Below are positions 27,476 to 36,525 of a stretch of 64,000 bases of DNA, piece after piece. The notes under the pieces are model-generated. The model ran no database searches. It saw nothing but the letters and a program-made list of their open reading frames with translations, and was not told the DNA's origin. Each line of letters begins with the position of its first letter. Positions within the stretch are counted from its first letter, which is position 1. Both the position numbers and the translations under genes were made by a program. Source of the DNA: an uncultured Schlesneria sp. (lineage in GTDB: Bacteria > Planctomycetota > Planctomycetia > Planctomycetales > Planctomycetaceae); the NCBI GenBank assembly GCA_903904835.1, contig CAIVEI010000108.1, positions 1-64,000 on the forward strand, written 5' to 3'.

Positions 27476-28960
27476 TCACTGATCGTTGCGAATCAAATAT
27501 GAGTAAGAAACGTCACCGTTTTTTCGCTGAGACGATTCCTGGGACGGAAGATAGGAACGAACGTAGTCGACACGCGCGGAATCGCTTGAGACGTTTACCC
27601 GGATATGCCCGGAACTGCTTTGAATTTCGCCATTGAGGTAACCGTACTCAACTGCGCTGCGGATGTTACCCATCCGAGCGTGACCGGGCTGCGGTACTTC
27701 CTGGTAAACGATCCCATCCAGATCCTGTTTGACAAACAAATGATCATGGCCGTGAAACACGATCGATACGTGGTGTTTGACCAGCAATTGGTGGATTGGT
27801 AACCCCCAGCCCGGCCGGAAGCGATCGAATTCATTCTTGCCATCGAGGCCCTTTCCGCCCCATTCAAAATAAGGGGCCACTTCGATCCCACCTCGGCCAT
27901 TTCGATCGGCACCTCCGACAAGATTGTGCAGAAAAATAAATTTGAAACGTGCGTCACTGTTTTCCAGGACTGACTTGAACCAGTCGTACTGCGTCCGTCC
28001 CAGCGTTCGATTCCAGAGTTCCTGTTGATCACTGCCAACCCCGTTCACCGCGTCTCGGCCCCTTGAGCGTTTCGTCGTATAACGGAACGGATCGAGGACA
28101 ACGAACAGACTATTGCCCCAGCTCCATGCGTAATAGTTTTCGACATTACCGATCGAGGCTTCTGTCTCGCGGTTTCCTGAATAAAACGAATCTGGTCCGG
28201 GATTTGGAATGTACCGCTTACGCGTGGACGTGGCCCAGACGTTTGAACCACGATCACCGGGCTCTCCGTCATGATTACCCAACGCAAAAAATAACGGCAC
28301 GGAATGACAAACTCGTCCGAAGTAATATCGCTGAGCGAGGTATTGACCGAGCGAAATTTCTTGCCGGACATATTTATCGACCATGAACGTATCGCCGAGT
28401 TCCAGATGGAAATCCGGGCTGTCGGTCAGTACGTTGGCCAGTGTCCGCTCATAAACAGCGGCGCTGGTGTTTTCGTCCAGATGCGAATCGGACTGAACGG
28501 TGAACGCGAACGAGCTTTCCGGTGCTCGTTGTGTATGAAACGTATATTCATCGCTGAATTCAAACTGGTCTGCAGCAGTTCGACGAAACTCAAAGCGATA
28601 AAAGCAGCGAGAGTTTGCCGCCAGCGAATCGATGACAAAATCAACTGGCTCACCCTTCTTCAGGCGGACGACAGGTGCTTGCGCCGTATATTGCTTTGAC
28701 TGAACACCCGACGCGATTCGACCTTCAAGGTCTTCATACGCCAGCACACGAACGGCGACTGAGTGATCGGTAGGACGACCGAGGATAATATCCCAACGAT
28801 GGTCAGGGACATCGTTCGCGGCCGGCGGCTTTTCGTAACCGCCAAGTTTGCTCCCTTTTTGCTGCTGCTTTTCCTGGCAATGCGAGAGATTGACGGACAT
28901 CAATCCAACCACGACAAGCCCGAAAACAATTGATATCAATAACCTGCGTCGATGCCGCAT
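27476..28960 (-). CDS. exported metallophosphoesterase (purple-acid-phosphatase-like)
   Basis: A 494-residue protein with a signal peptide (RRLLISIVFGLVVVGLMSVNLSHC), an N-terminal fibronectin-like domain and a calcineurin-type catalytic domain. Metal ligands are visible in order: SDSH, LELGDTFM, ALGNHDGE, FLHNLVGG and VFHGHDH. It likely hydrolyses phosphoesters in the periplasm with two metal ions. The downstream gene is the sulfatase, 45 bases away on the same strand, so the two may be one unit for releasing sulfate and phosphate from organic matter. Confidence 0.9.
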   Translation of the reverse strand: MRHRRRLLISIVFGLVVVGLMSVNLSHCQEKQQQKGSKLGGYEKPPAANDVPDHRWDIILGRPTDHSVAVRVLAYEDLEGRIASGVQSKQYTAQAPVVRLKKGEPVDFVIDSLAANSRCFYRFEFRRTAADQFEFSDEYTFHTQRAPESSFAFTVQSDSHLDENTSAAVYERTLANVLTDSPDFHLELGDTFMVDKYVRQEISLGQYLAQRYYFGRVCHSVPLFFALGNHDGEPGDRGSNVWATSTRKRYIPNPGPDSFYSGNRETEASIGNVENYYAWSWGNSLFVVLDPFRYTTKRSRGRDAVNGVGSDQQELWNRTLGRTQYDWFKSVLENSDARFKFIFLHNLVGGADRNGRGGIEVAPYFEWGGKGLDGKNEFDRFRPGWGLPIHQLLVKHHVSIVFHGHDHLFVKQDLDGIVYQEVPQPGHARMGNIRSAVEYGYLNGEIQSSSGHIRVNVSSDSARVDYVRSYLPSQESSQRKNGDVSYSYLIRNDQ

Positions 28961-29102
28961 TCTCTCTTACTCAAATAGGGGATTGGATTTTTGCTCAACT
29001 CAAAGAGTGGACAAATCGCGTCCGATATTCGAATAAACACACGAAAGTCGGTGAGGTTTCGGTGACTTTACTGGTTTTCGAAAATCGATTGTTCATTGAC
29101 GT

Positions 29103-32100
29103 TCAAGACGGGTTTGTCGGTAAATCCTTGGTGAGTTCCTCTAAAGCGGCATCGGACGACTCATGGTTCGCCGTCTGCTGGGTGCGATTATCTCTGACCA
29201 GAAGAGAATATAGGCACGGCAATACAAATAACGTCGCGGGCTCACCTGCGATCAGCCCACCCAGAATCGCTCGTGCCAATGGTGCGTTGGCTTCACTACC
29301 GTGTTCAAGAGCCAGCGCTGCGGGAATCATCGCGAAGAAAGCGGCGAGTGCCGTCATCGTCACTGGTCGCACTCGGACCGAAGCAGCTTTGCGAATAGCC
29401 TCGGTCGGTTTCAGACCTTCGTGACGACGAAGTTCCTGAGCATAATCTGTCAACAAGACCGTATTCGCGACTTTGATTCCGACAATAAAAATAATGCCCA
29501 GTAGACTTTGGACATTGAGTGCAGTGCCGGTGTGGTAAAGGAACGGCAAAATACCGATCAAGGCCAGTGGGACGGTCAACATCACTGTCAGCGGGACGAT
29601 CCAGGATTTATCCAGGGCCACCATCAGAAAGTACATCAGCAGGATTGCCAGCAAGAGTCCGTTGAAAAGATTAGTGAACGTGTCTTGCATTCGCGAATAC
29701 TCGCCGCTGAGAACGATCTTAAAACCCTTCAAAACGTTGCGATCAGTGGAATTTGGATCAAAGGGAATCCATGTATCATTGCCGTCGGCCCGGCCATATT
29801 TCTCGAGCACTCGATGTACATCTGCGGCCACATGACCCAAGTCGCGACCAGCGACAGACATCACCAGGTCAATCGACGACTGAAGATTAACGTGCGTGGC
29901 TTCCGTCGGAACCGAGGCGCGAGCGATCGTTGCCAGCGAACGCAACAGGATCGGTGTCTGCTGACCTGCACCTGTCAAGGGAATATCCAGCAAATCTTCC
30001 ATCGATTGAAATTCCTGTTCGGGATACGTCACACCGACGAAGTACTGGTTGAAACTGACCGGATCAATCCAGAAGTTTTTCTTATTGAATGAGATACTGC
30101 TGTTGGCTGCTGCCACGACGTTCCGCATAACGTCCTCTTGCGTCAGCCCCAGTTCGGCCGACTTTTGACGGTCGACCGTGATCACGAATTGCGGATAGTT
30201 CAGCCTCTGTAGAATTCGAGCATCAACGACGCCGTCAATCTTGGAAATTTCTTGCTTAATCGACGACGCAATTTCATGAGCCAGCTTCTGCTGCTTGCCG
30301 ATAACGCGAATTCGAATGGGGTTCGACTTCCCTTCGTTCAGCGCGCTGCGAATCATTCCTCCCGAATCAAAACCAAACTCAAATTGCGAGAATTGCTCTT
30401 CTTTTGCGACTTTCGCCCGGATCTTGGCGATGTGGTGCTCGGCGCTAAATTGACGATGGGGACTGAGCTGCACTCTGAGGATCGTGTCCATCGGTCCTGC
30501 GTTGGGGGTAAACGCGGCAGACCAGTCGGGAACGACACCAATCTCGGAAATAATCATTTGCAAATCGTGTTCGCCAATCGTTTCACGAACCAGACCTTCC
30601 GCTTGAGCGACGTACTCTTCAGTCTTCTCGATTCGCAAACCACTGGGGCCGCGCATCACCATTTCAAATGCGCCGGAATCGACTTCAGGAAAGAACTCTT
30701 TCCTCAAAATCCATCCATACGACATGAGAACAATGCAAAACAGCGCAGCTCCTGCGGCGATGGTTAAAATTCGATGGCGAAGGACGAAGTCGAGCCCGCG
30801 AAGGTATAAGGCAATCGCTCGATCAATCAGTGCTTCCCAGCGACGAAAGGTTCGACCCAGCCACCCAATGGGCTTCTGAAGATCGTTGTGTCCAACATGA
30901 GGCTTCAACAATAACGCACTGAATGAAGGGACAAGAGTTCTCGACAGCAGGTACGCGCTGATCATGGCAAATGCGACTGCCAACGCCATCGGGCGAAAGA
31001 GAAACACTCCCATCCCCGGCATGAGCGCAAGCGGTGCCAGAACGAGAAACGTACACAAGGTTGAAACAAGCTCAGGAAGCGCCACTTCGCTGGCACCCAG
31101 GTAGGCCGCCTCCTCGGGATCAACCCCCAGTCCGAGATGACGATGCGTATTTTCCAGGCAAATGATCGCACTATCGACCATCGGACCGATCGCGAGCGCC
31201 AAGCCTGCCAGCGTCATCACATTCACGGTATTCCCGGTGGCGTATAGACAGACAATGGCCCCCAAAACGGAAAGCGGCAATGTGAGAATCGCGATTAAGG
31301 TCATTCTCCACTGCCCGAGAAAAAGCAAGATGACCAGCGAACAGAGAATGGCTCCCAACAGACCTTCCTGCACCAAAGCGGCGATTGAACTGCGAACGTA
31401 AACGGACTGATCCATCACGAGTTTCAGATCAATCCCGGGTCGCGATAATCGGTCCTGCATCGACTTTAGTGACTTTTTCAGTGTGTCAACGACAGTCAGC
31501 GTACTGGCCCCCGTCTGTCGAAATACGGGGATATAGACCTGACGATTGCCGTCGACTCGAACGACGTTCGTCTGGACGAACGACGAATCTTTCGGAGTCG
31601 CGACGTCCCGGATGTAACTGACGTTTCCCGCTTCGGCTTTGAGAGGCATCGCCCCCATTCGTTCGACGATCTCAATCATCGAATTGGAATCGATCGCATA
31701 ATCAGTTTCACCAACTTTGACGCTGCCTGTTGGGAGGAAGATGTTGAACTGGTCCGTCGCTTTCATGACGTCAACCGGCGCAAGACCACGAGCTTCCATC
31801 CGTATCCGATCGAGATAAAGCATTACCGCCCGAACTTTCCCACCATAGACGATCGGCGTGATTGCCCCTGGATTATTCATGATCATCGGGCGGACTTCAT
31901 AGCGCCCGGTGTCATATAGCGTCGCCTCAGAATGGGAACTACCACTGACTGCCACGATCGAAATCGGAGTGGAACTGGTTGGATCGTATGGCAGCACGAT
32001 GGGGGGTAACGTCCCTGGAGGCATCGTCGGCATCGCTGCCAGTGCCAGAGAATTGACTTGCGTCAGTGCCCCGTTCGGATCAGCATCACTTTGAAAATAG

Positions 32101-32396
32101 TTTCGGACGATGCTTGCCCCGATCAATGACCGGGATTCTTGCCTTGCAATCCCGTTTGCCTGATTCGTCCAGCGTTCGATGCGGCCCGTGATGTCTTTTT
32201 CGATCCCCTCTGCGGGCATCCCTCCATAGAAGGTTAACACCTGAACTGCGGGAGCGCGAAAGACAGGAAGAATATCGATCGGAATTCGCGCCAGCGTAAT
32301 TGCGCCAATTAATAACACCGACAAACACATCACCGTGACGGCATAAGGGTTTTTCAGCGAGGCTCGAATCAGACCGTTCATGGAGCGAGATACCAA
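29103..32396 (-). CDS. RND-family efflux permease (HAE1-like)
   Basis: A 1097-residue AcrB-type permease with two internal repeats, each of about six membrane helices, and large periplasmic loops. The first helix is at residues 19-37, and LPVFRAPAVQV follows. The TM4 proton-relay region reads GPMVDSAIICLEN, so only one of the two usual aspartates is kept. TM10 reads GIKVANTVLLTDYAQ, where the usual lysine position appears to be alanine with a lysine two residues earlier. It should work with the adaptor encoded just upstream and a TolC-like channel across the divergent region to expel toxic compounds. The substrate is unknown. Confidence 0.93.
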   Translation of the reverse strand: MVSRSMNGLIRASLKNPYAVTVMCLSVLLIGAITLARIPIDILPVFRAPAVQVLTFYGGMPAEGIEKDITGRIERWTNQANGIARQESRSLIGASIVRNYFQSDADPNGALTQVNSLALAAMPTMPPGTLPPIVLPYDPTSSTPISIVAVSGSSHSEATLYDTGRYEVRPMIMNNPGAITPIVYGGKVRAVMLYLDRIRMEARGLAPVDVMKATDQFNIFLPTGSVKVGETDYAIDSNSMIEIVERMGAMPLKAEAGNVSYIRDVATPKDSSFVQTNVVRVDGNRQVYIPVFRQTGASTLTVVDTLKKSLKSMQDRLSRPGIDLKLVMDQSVYVRSSIAALVQEGLLGAILCSLVILLFLGQWRMTLIAILTLPLSVLGAIVCLYATGNTVNVMTLAGLALAIGPMVDSAIICLENTHRHLGLGVDPEEAAYLGASEVALPELVSTLCTFLVLAPLALMPGMGVFLFRPMALAVAFAMISAYLLSRTLVPSFSALLLKPHVGHNDLQKPIGWLGRTFRRWEALIDRAIALYLRGLDFVLRHRILTIAAGAALFCIVLMSYGWILRKEFFPEVDSGAFEMVMRGPSGLRIEKTEEYVAQAEGLVRETIGEHDLQMIISEIGVVPDWSAAFTPNAGPMDTILRVQLSPHRQFSAEHHIAKIRAKVAKEEQFSQFEFGFDSGGMIRSALNEGKSNPIRIRVIGKQQKLAHEIASSIKQEISKIDGVVDARILQRLNYPQFVITVDRQKSAELGLTQEDVMRNVVAAANSSISFNKKNFWIDPVSFNQYFVGVTYPEQEFQSMEDLLDIPLTGAGQQTPILLRSLATIARASVPTEATHVNLQSSIDLVMSVAGRDLGHVAADVHRVLEKYGRADGNDTWIPFDPNSTDRNVLKGFKIVLSGEYSRMQDTFTNLFNGLLLAILLMYFLMVALDKSWIVPLTVMLTVPLALIGILPFLYHTGTALNVQSLLGIIFIVGIKVANTVLLTDYAQELRRHEGLKPTEAIRKAASVRVRPVTMTALAAFFAMIPAALALEHGSEANAPLARAILGGLIAGEPATLFVLPCLYSLLVRDNRTQQTANHESSDAALEELTKDLPTNPS

Positions 32397-32532
32397 TCAG
32401 AGGAAGTCGTGAAGATAAGCCTGTCGGTACAGCGGTTCTTAGAATGTTGAGTGATTTGGCGGAAGAACTGAGCAGTTTACGGTCGTCACAAACATTCGAC
32501 TGATCTTCCCGATTCAGATCAATGGAATCTTT

Positions 32533-33933
32533 TCACCGCTTATTCGGTACGGTCGAATTCAGTTCATGGACTTCCACATGCTGACCGTCCTTAATCGTAT
32601 TAATGTTCCCGACGATCACCTGGTCGTTCGATGTGATCCCTTTAGTAATTTCGGCTTGAATCCCGTTATCGACACCGATCTCAACCGACGTTTTGCGGGC
32701 AATGCCTTCGCTCACAAGAAACAAGATTCCTTTTCCCCCTTTCGTCGTTCCGACAAGTGCCGAAGAAGGAACGGTGAAGGCATCAGGATTGCTATCCTGA
32801 AGTATCAGTTTCGTACGGCCATACATTCCATTTCTCAATAGTCCGCGATCATTCGGCAGATCGACCTCTGTTCGCATGGTTTTCGTTTTTTTGTCTTCTG
32901 AAAATGCGATTCTCGAAATTTTACCCGCGAACTTATGACCGGGAAGTGCGTCAATCTCGGTCACGGTCTCGTCTCCGGGATCAGTAAACGGGACGTCACC
33001 GTCCGGCACATACACAACGAGACGAACAATATCCGTTCGTTCTACGGTCAACATCGGTAAAGCGGCACTCTGATCGGCACCGCGAATGAAATCGCCTCGA
33101 TGGAATGCGCGTGACGTGACCACTCCGTCATACGGAGCAATCACGCGTGTGTATTCCACAAAGACCTCGGCCTTGGACAGATTTGCTTTGGCCACATCTA
33201 CTTCCGCTTCGGCATCGACCATGTCGGCTTTGGCTTGGTCAACTTTGGCTGCTGCGGAGGCGACTAAGGCCTTCGACTCTGCGAGATTCGCCTGTGAGGC
33301 ATCAACGGCTGCCTGTGCGGCCAACCGCTGATCTTCCTTCTCGTCAACCAGCCGCTCATCGACGGATTTTGCATTCACGAGTTCTTGAAAACGCCGAAAC
33401 TGCTTGTCGCGGAAATCAAACGCTGCGATATCCCGTTTGACGCTTGCTTCAGCTCTGCTGATTCCTGTTTTGGCGGCATTCAGATCGGCCTCGGCAGCAA
33501 GAATGCGGGCTTTCATCTGGCCGACTTGAGCCTCAGCTCGCTCAACGGCGGCCTTTCCCCGATCGACGTCACGCTGTAGTTCGGGCGAATCGAGTTGTGC
33601 CAGCAACTGACCGGCGGTCACTCGATCACCAATATCGACGTTTTGAATTTTAAGATAACCAGGGACTTTCGCGAATAACTCGGCCGCTTCGTAGGCGTGA
33701 ATCGAACCAGGCAAAATACAGGTTCGCTCCATTCCTCCCGCATGTGGCTTAACGACGTCAACTTTGACGAGCGATTCATTCGGTGTAACCGGATGACGCT
33801 CATTCCCCGCCGCAAACGCGCTGTTTGACAACGACTGAGAATGCGAACGATGCATCCACGCGAATGCAATCAGCCCTCCGATCAGGATCATTGTTGATAC
33901 GACGAAAAAACGTCCGAAACGAATTCGAGCCAT
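32533..33933 (-). CDS. RND efflux periplasmic adaptor (MFP)
   Basis: A 466-residue membrane-fusion protein with an N-terminal membrane anchor (residues 9-26), a split lipoyl domain (KVPGYLKIQNVDIGDRVTAGQLLAQLDS and VIAPYDGVVTSRAFHRGDFI) and a long coiled-coil hairpin between them (about 115-255, heptad Ala-rich). Beta-barrel and membrane-proximal domains follow. The coiled-coil hairpin is long, matching contact with a TolC-type tube. It is transcribed with the permease, 136 bases downstream, and divergent from the three TolC genes. Confidence 0.92.
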   Translation of the reverse strand: MARIRFGRFFVVSTMILIGGLIAFAWMHRSHSQSLSNSAFAAGNERHPVTPNESLVKVDVVKPHAGGMERTCILPGSIHAYEAAELFAKVPGYLKIQNVDIGDRVTAGQLLAQLDSPELQRDVDRGKAAVERAEAQVGQMKARILAAEADLNAAKTGISRAEASVKRDIAAFDFRDKQFRRFQELVNAKSVDERLVDEKEDQRLAAQAAVDASQANLAESKALVASAAAKVDQAKADMVDAEAEVDVAKANLSKAEVFVEYTRVIAPYDGVVTSRAFHRGDFIRGADQSAALPMLTVERTDIVRLVVYVPDGDVPFTDPGDETVTEIDALPGHKFAGKISRIAFSEDKKTKTMRTEVDLPNDRGLLRNGMYGRTKLILQDSNPDAFTVPSSALVGTTKGGKGILFLVSEGIARKTSVEIGVDNGIQAEITKGITSNDQVIVGNINTIKDGQHVEVHELNSTVPNKR

Positions 33934-34546
33934 TGATGATTTCTCGTTAAACTCAGGCAGGACGATCTCGCTCGACTTCAGTCTACTGGTACGTCAATCG
34001 CGAATCAGCGATGTTGGCATGCACGACTTTGTACAATTCAATGCTGTATCGCAATGACTATGCCATGTCGCCTATCTCCACTCACTGCGTCATGAGTATA
34101 ACGAACCTGTCAGCTTGTTGCCCGATTTGATGTGATTTATTGAAATCAAACAAAGCTACGGCAAATAATCTGACAAAACTTTTTAGCCACGGGAAACCCT
34201 TTTTCCAGGGAAATCGAGATGACGGCGAACGTGTCATAGAACGTCTTACCACGATGCCTGGATAAGCAATTCCGAAAAAAACGCTCTGCCAAGATTTAAC
34301 CCGATCATTTTACTCCCCTCGCGATTCCCTCCGTTTTTGAGTGCGGAACTCATAGACAATGGGCGATACCGATTGATAGCGACAATTACAGGAAAACTCA
34401 GTTAGGACCTCGGCAGCTTTTGCCGATCCACGTGTCATGGCGAAATCGACAACGGATTGGTGACGGATCAATGGGGATGTCAGGAAGACACCTCAAACTG
34501 CGATCAATCTGAAGATTGGAATCGCAATTGTAAAGAATTTAATCCC
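33934..34546. other. divergent promoter region between the RND operon and the TolC genes
   Basis: About 610 bases without a convincing gene. The only inverted repeat I noted is TTTGAT (34126-34131) with ATCAAA (34145-34150), a weak operator-like pair. No TetR, MarR or two-component regulator gene lies next to it, so efflux control must come from elsewhere or be constitutive. Confidence 0.4.
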
Positions 34547-36322
34547 ATGGACGGGACGCTCACATTCTGCGGAAAGAATTCGCGAAGACATTTCCGTCGT
34601 TCGCCTGCAAAGTTTCGTAGAACGAGTTTCGGTCTGATGCTGATTGTCATCTGGTTTGCCCAGAATGACGTGGCGAGATCGGCAGACCGTCCAAGCCTAT
34701 TGAGTCGCCTTGGCTTTCGTCCCAGCAGTAAATCTCATCAAAGAGTCGAACCAACTGTTTCGCCCGCTTCGCTGCCCGAAACCAGACAATCAGCCGCAAC
34801 ACACAGCATTCTGAAAGAAACTGTTCAACAGGTCACGGCTACGAATTCTAATAACGGAAACGAAGTGGCGGGCTTGAGGCGATTCCCTGACAGGCCAAAG
34901 CTTGATCCCGCTTCGACTGGTCCTGCCGGTGAATTCTCACTGGACTTTGAAGAACCTGTCACTCCGATTGACCTGCCTGCGGCACTGCAACTCGCCGGCT
35001 TAACTTCACCAGAAGTGCTGTTGGCCCAACAACGCGTTCTCGCCGTGACGGCTCGGCAACAGTTGGCAGCGGCCCAGGCGCTGCCGAACCTCAATCTCGG
35101 CACTAATTTCTACTCACATACCGGTGCCGTCCAGGCGTCGAGCGGTCAGATTCTGAGTGTTGAGCGAAGTTCGCTGTACGTAGGAGCGGGCGGGAATGCC
35201 GTTGGATCAGGAACGGTTAACATTCCTGGTCTACAATATAACATGAACGTTAATGAAGCCTACTTTGGATATCTCGTCAGTCGCCAGCAATCTGAACGGG
35301 CACAGGCGGGTGCGGCTGCCGCGCGGAACAATGCATTGCTTCAGATTGCGGTCGCGTATTGCCAACTCGTGCGAGAACAAGGGACACGAGCCATCGCAGT
35401 CAACGTGCGTGATGACGCGAAAGAAGTCGCCAGAATTACGGCGGCATTTGCTAAAGCAGGACAAGGTCGTCAAGCTGATGCCGAACGAGCCAAAACAGAA
35501 GTGGGCCGTCGTGAAGCTGACATCTTTTCTGCCGATGCCGCGATCATCGAAGCGTCCGCTCGATTGGGACAGATTCTGAATCTGGAATCTTCGGTCCGTT
35601 TGCAATCGAAAGAAAACTGGGTAGTTCCTCGCTCGATCGTTCCTGATCCGATTCCACTGCCTGAACTGATTGCAATTGCGCTTTACCAACGGCCTGAAAT
35701 TGCCGAGCGTCGTGCGGAAGTCCATGCGGCCATGCTGGAACTGGATGGTGCGAAACTTCTGCTGTTTTCCCCGCAGTTCATCGCCGGCTTTAGTAACGGA
35801 GCGTTTGGTGGAGGTGGAAATGTTAACTCGAACAACACTGGGCGCCCTCGGTTCGGCGATTTCGGTGACAGAACTGACGTGGACATTGTCCTGTATTGGT
35901 CGATCCGAAACATGGGACTCGCCAATCGAGCGCTTATCAAAACCGCGACGGCACGGCTGGCAGCAGCCGATTGGGAGCGTACAAAGAGGTTCAATGAAAT
36001 TCGTGCAGAAGTCGCCGACGCTTATGCGAGAACACAGGCGCGCGCCGCTCAGCTCGACCTGCGGGAACGTGCCGTCACAGCCAGTGAACTTGGATTTCAA
36101 CAAGACTTGAAACGCGCCTACGCTGGCGAAGGTCGTCCGATCGAAGTGCTCGACAGCCTGAGGTTGCGAGCCATCGCCCAACAAGACTACCTCGATACAA
36201 TCGCGAGTTATAATCAGGCTCAATACGAACTTTACGTGGCAATCGGTCAGCCCCCCGCCGATCTCTTAATCCATTCGACTCCTCCGACGATTCCGCCAGC
36301 CCCCGTCGCGGAGTCGAAATGA
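34547..36322 (+). CDS. TolC-family outer-membrane channel, copy 1
   Basis: A 591-residue TolC-like protein. A basic N-terminus leads to the export segment FGLMLIVIWFAQ, then a variable linker, then two outer-membrane-efflux repeats. The first contains LPAALQLAGLTSPEVLLAQQRVLA, the second LPELIAIALYQRPEIAERRAEV. GAFGGGG near the middle corresponds to the barrel region shared by all three copies. The frame is open to a TTG at 34457, but the ATG at 34547 gives a more normal leader; neither has a strong ribosome binding site. The next TolC frame overlaps its stop (ATGA). Confidence 0.83.
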   Translation: MDGTLTFCGKNSRRHFRRSPAKFRRTSFGLMLIVIWFAQNDVARSADRPSLLSRLGFRPSSKSHQRVEPTVSPASLPETRQSAATHSILKETVQQVTATNSNNGNEVAGLRRFPDRPKLDPASTGPAGEFSLDFEEPVTPIDLPAALQLAGLTSPEVLLAQQRVLAVTARQQLAAAQALPNLNLGTNFYSHTGAVQASSGQILSVERSSLYVGAGGNAVGSGTVNIPGLQYNMNVNEAYFGYLVSRQQSERAQAGAAAARNNALLQIAVAYCQLVREQGTRAIAVNVRDDAKEVARITAAFAKAGQGRQADAERAKTEVGRREADIFSADAAIIEASARLGQILNLESSVRLQSKENWVVPRSIVPDPIPLPELIAIALYQRPEIAERRAEVHAAMLELDGAKLLLFSPQFIAGFSNGAFGGGGNVNSNNTGRPRFGDFGDRTDVDIVLYWSIRNMGLANRALIKTATARLAAADWERTKRFNEIRAEVADAYARTQARAAQLDLRERAVTASELGFQQDLKRAYAGEGRPIEVLDSLRLRAIAQQDYLDTIASYNQAQYELYVAIGQPPADLLIHSTPPTIPPAPVAESK

Positions 36323-36398
36323 TGATCTTTTTTCAGCAAGACAAGCATCGACACTTAGACACAACTCTGATCGCAAGTAGCCAAGGAGTAACATTCCT

Positions 36399-36505
36399 GT
36401 TTTGTGCCACGGCATCGGAGTCGTCGGAGAAGCAGTGTTTTCGTAGTTTTTACAGCCATCGAACAGCACTGGGTGACCGAAGTCGGCCATCTAGTGGAAT
36501 CCGAA
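36399..36505. repeat. 107-bp inverted-repeat element, copy A
   Basis: Homologous to 52254-52360 at the same length and orientation. Both begin GTTTTGTGCCAC and contain GCATCGGAGTC and AGCACTGGGTGACCGAAG. The two ends of the element form imperfect inverted repeats of about 35 bases. It sits between TolC copy 1 and copy 2 and is open in the frame of the latter. Confidence 0.8.
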
Positions 36506-36525
36506 TTCTTCACCGTAAAGAGGCA

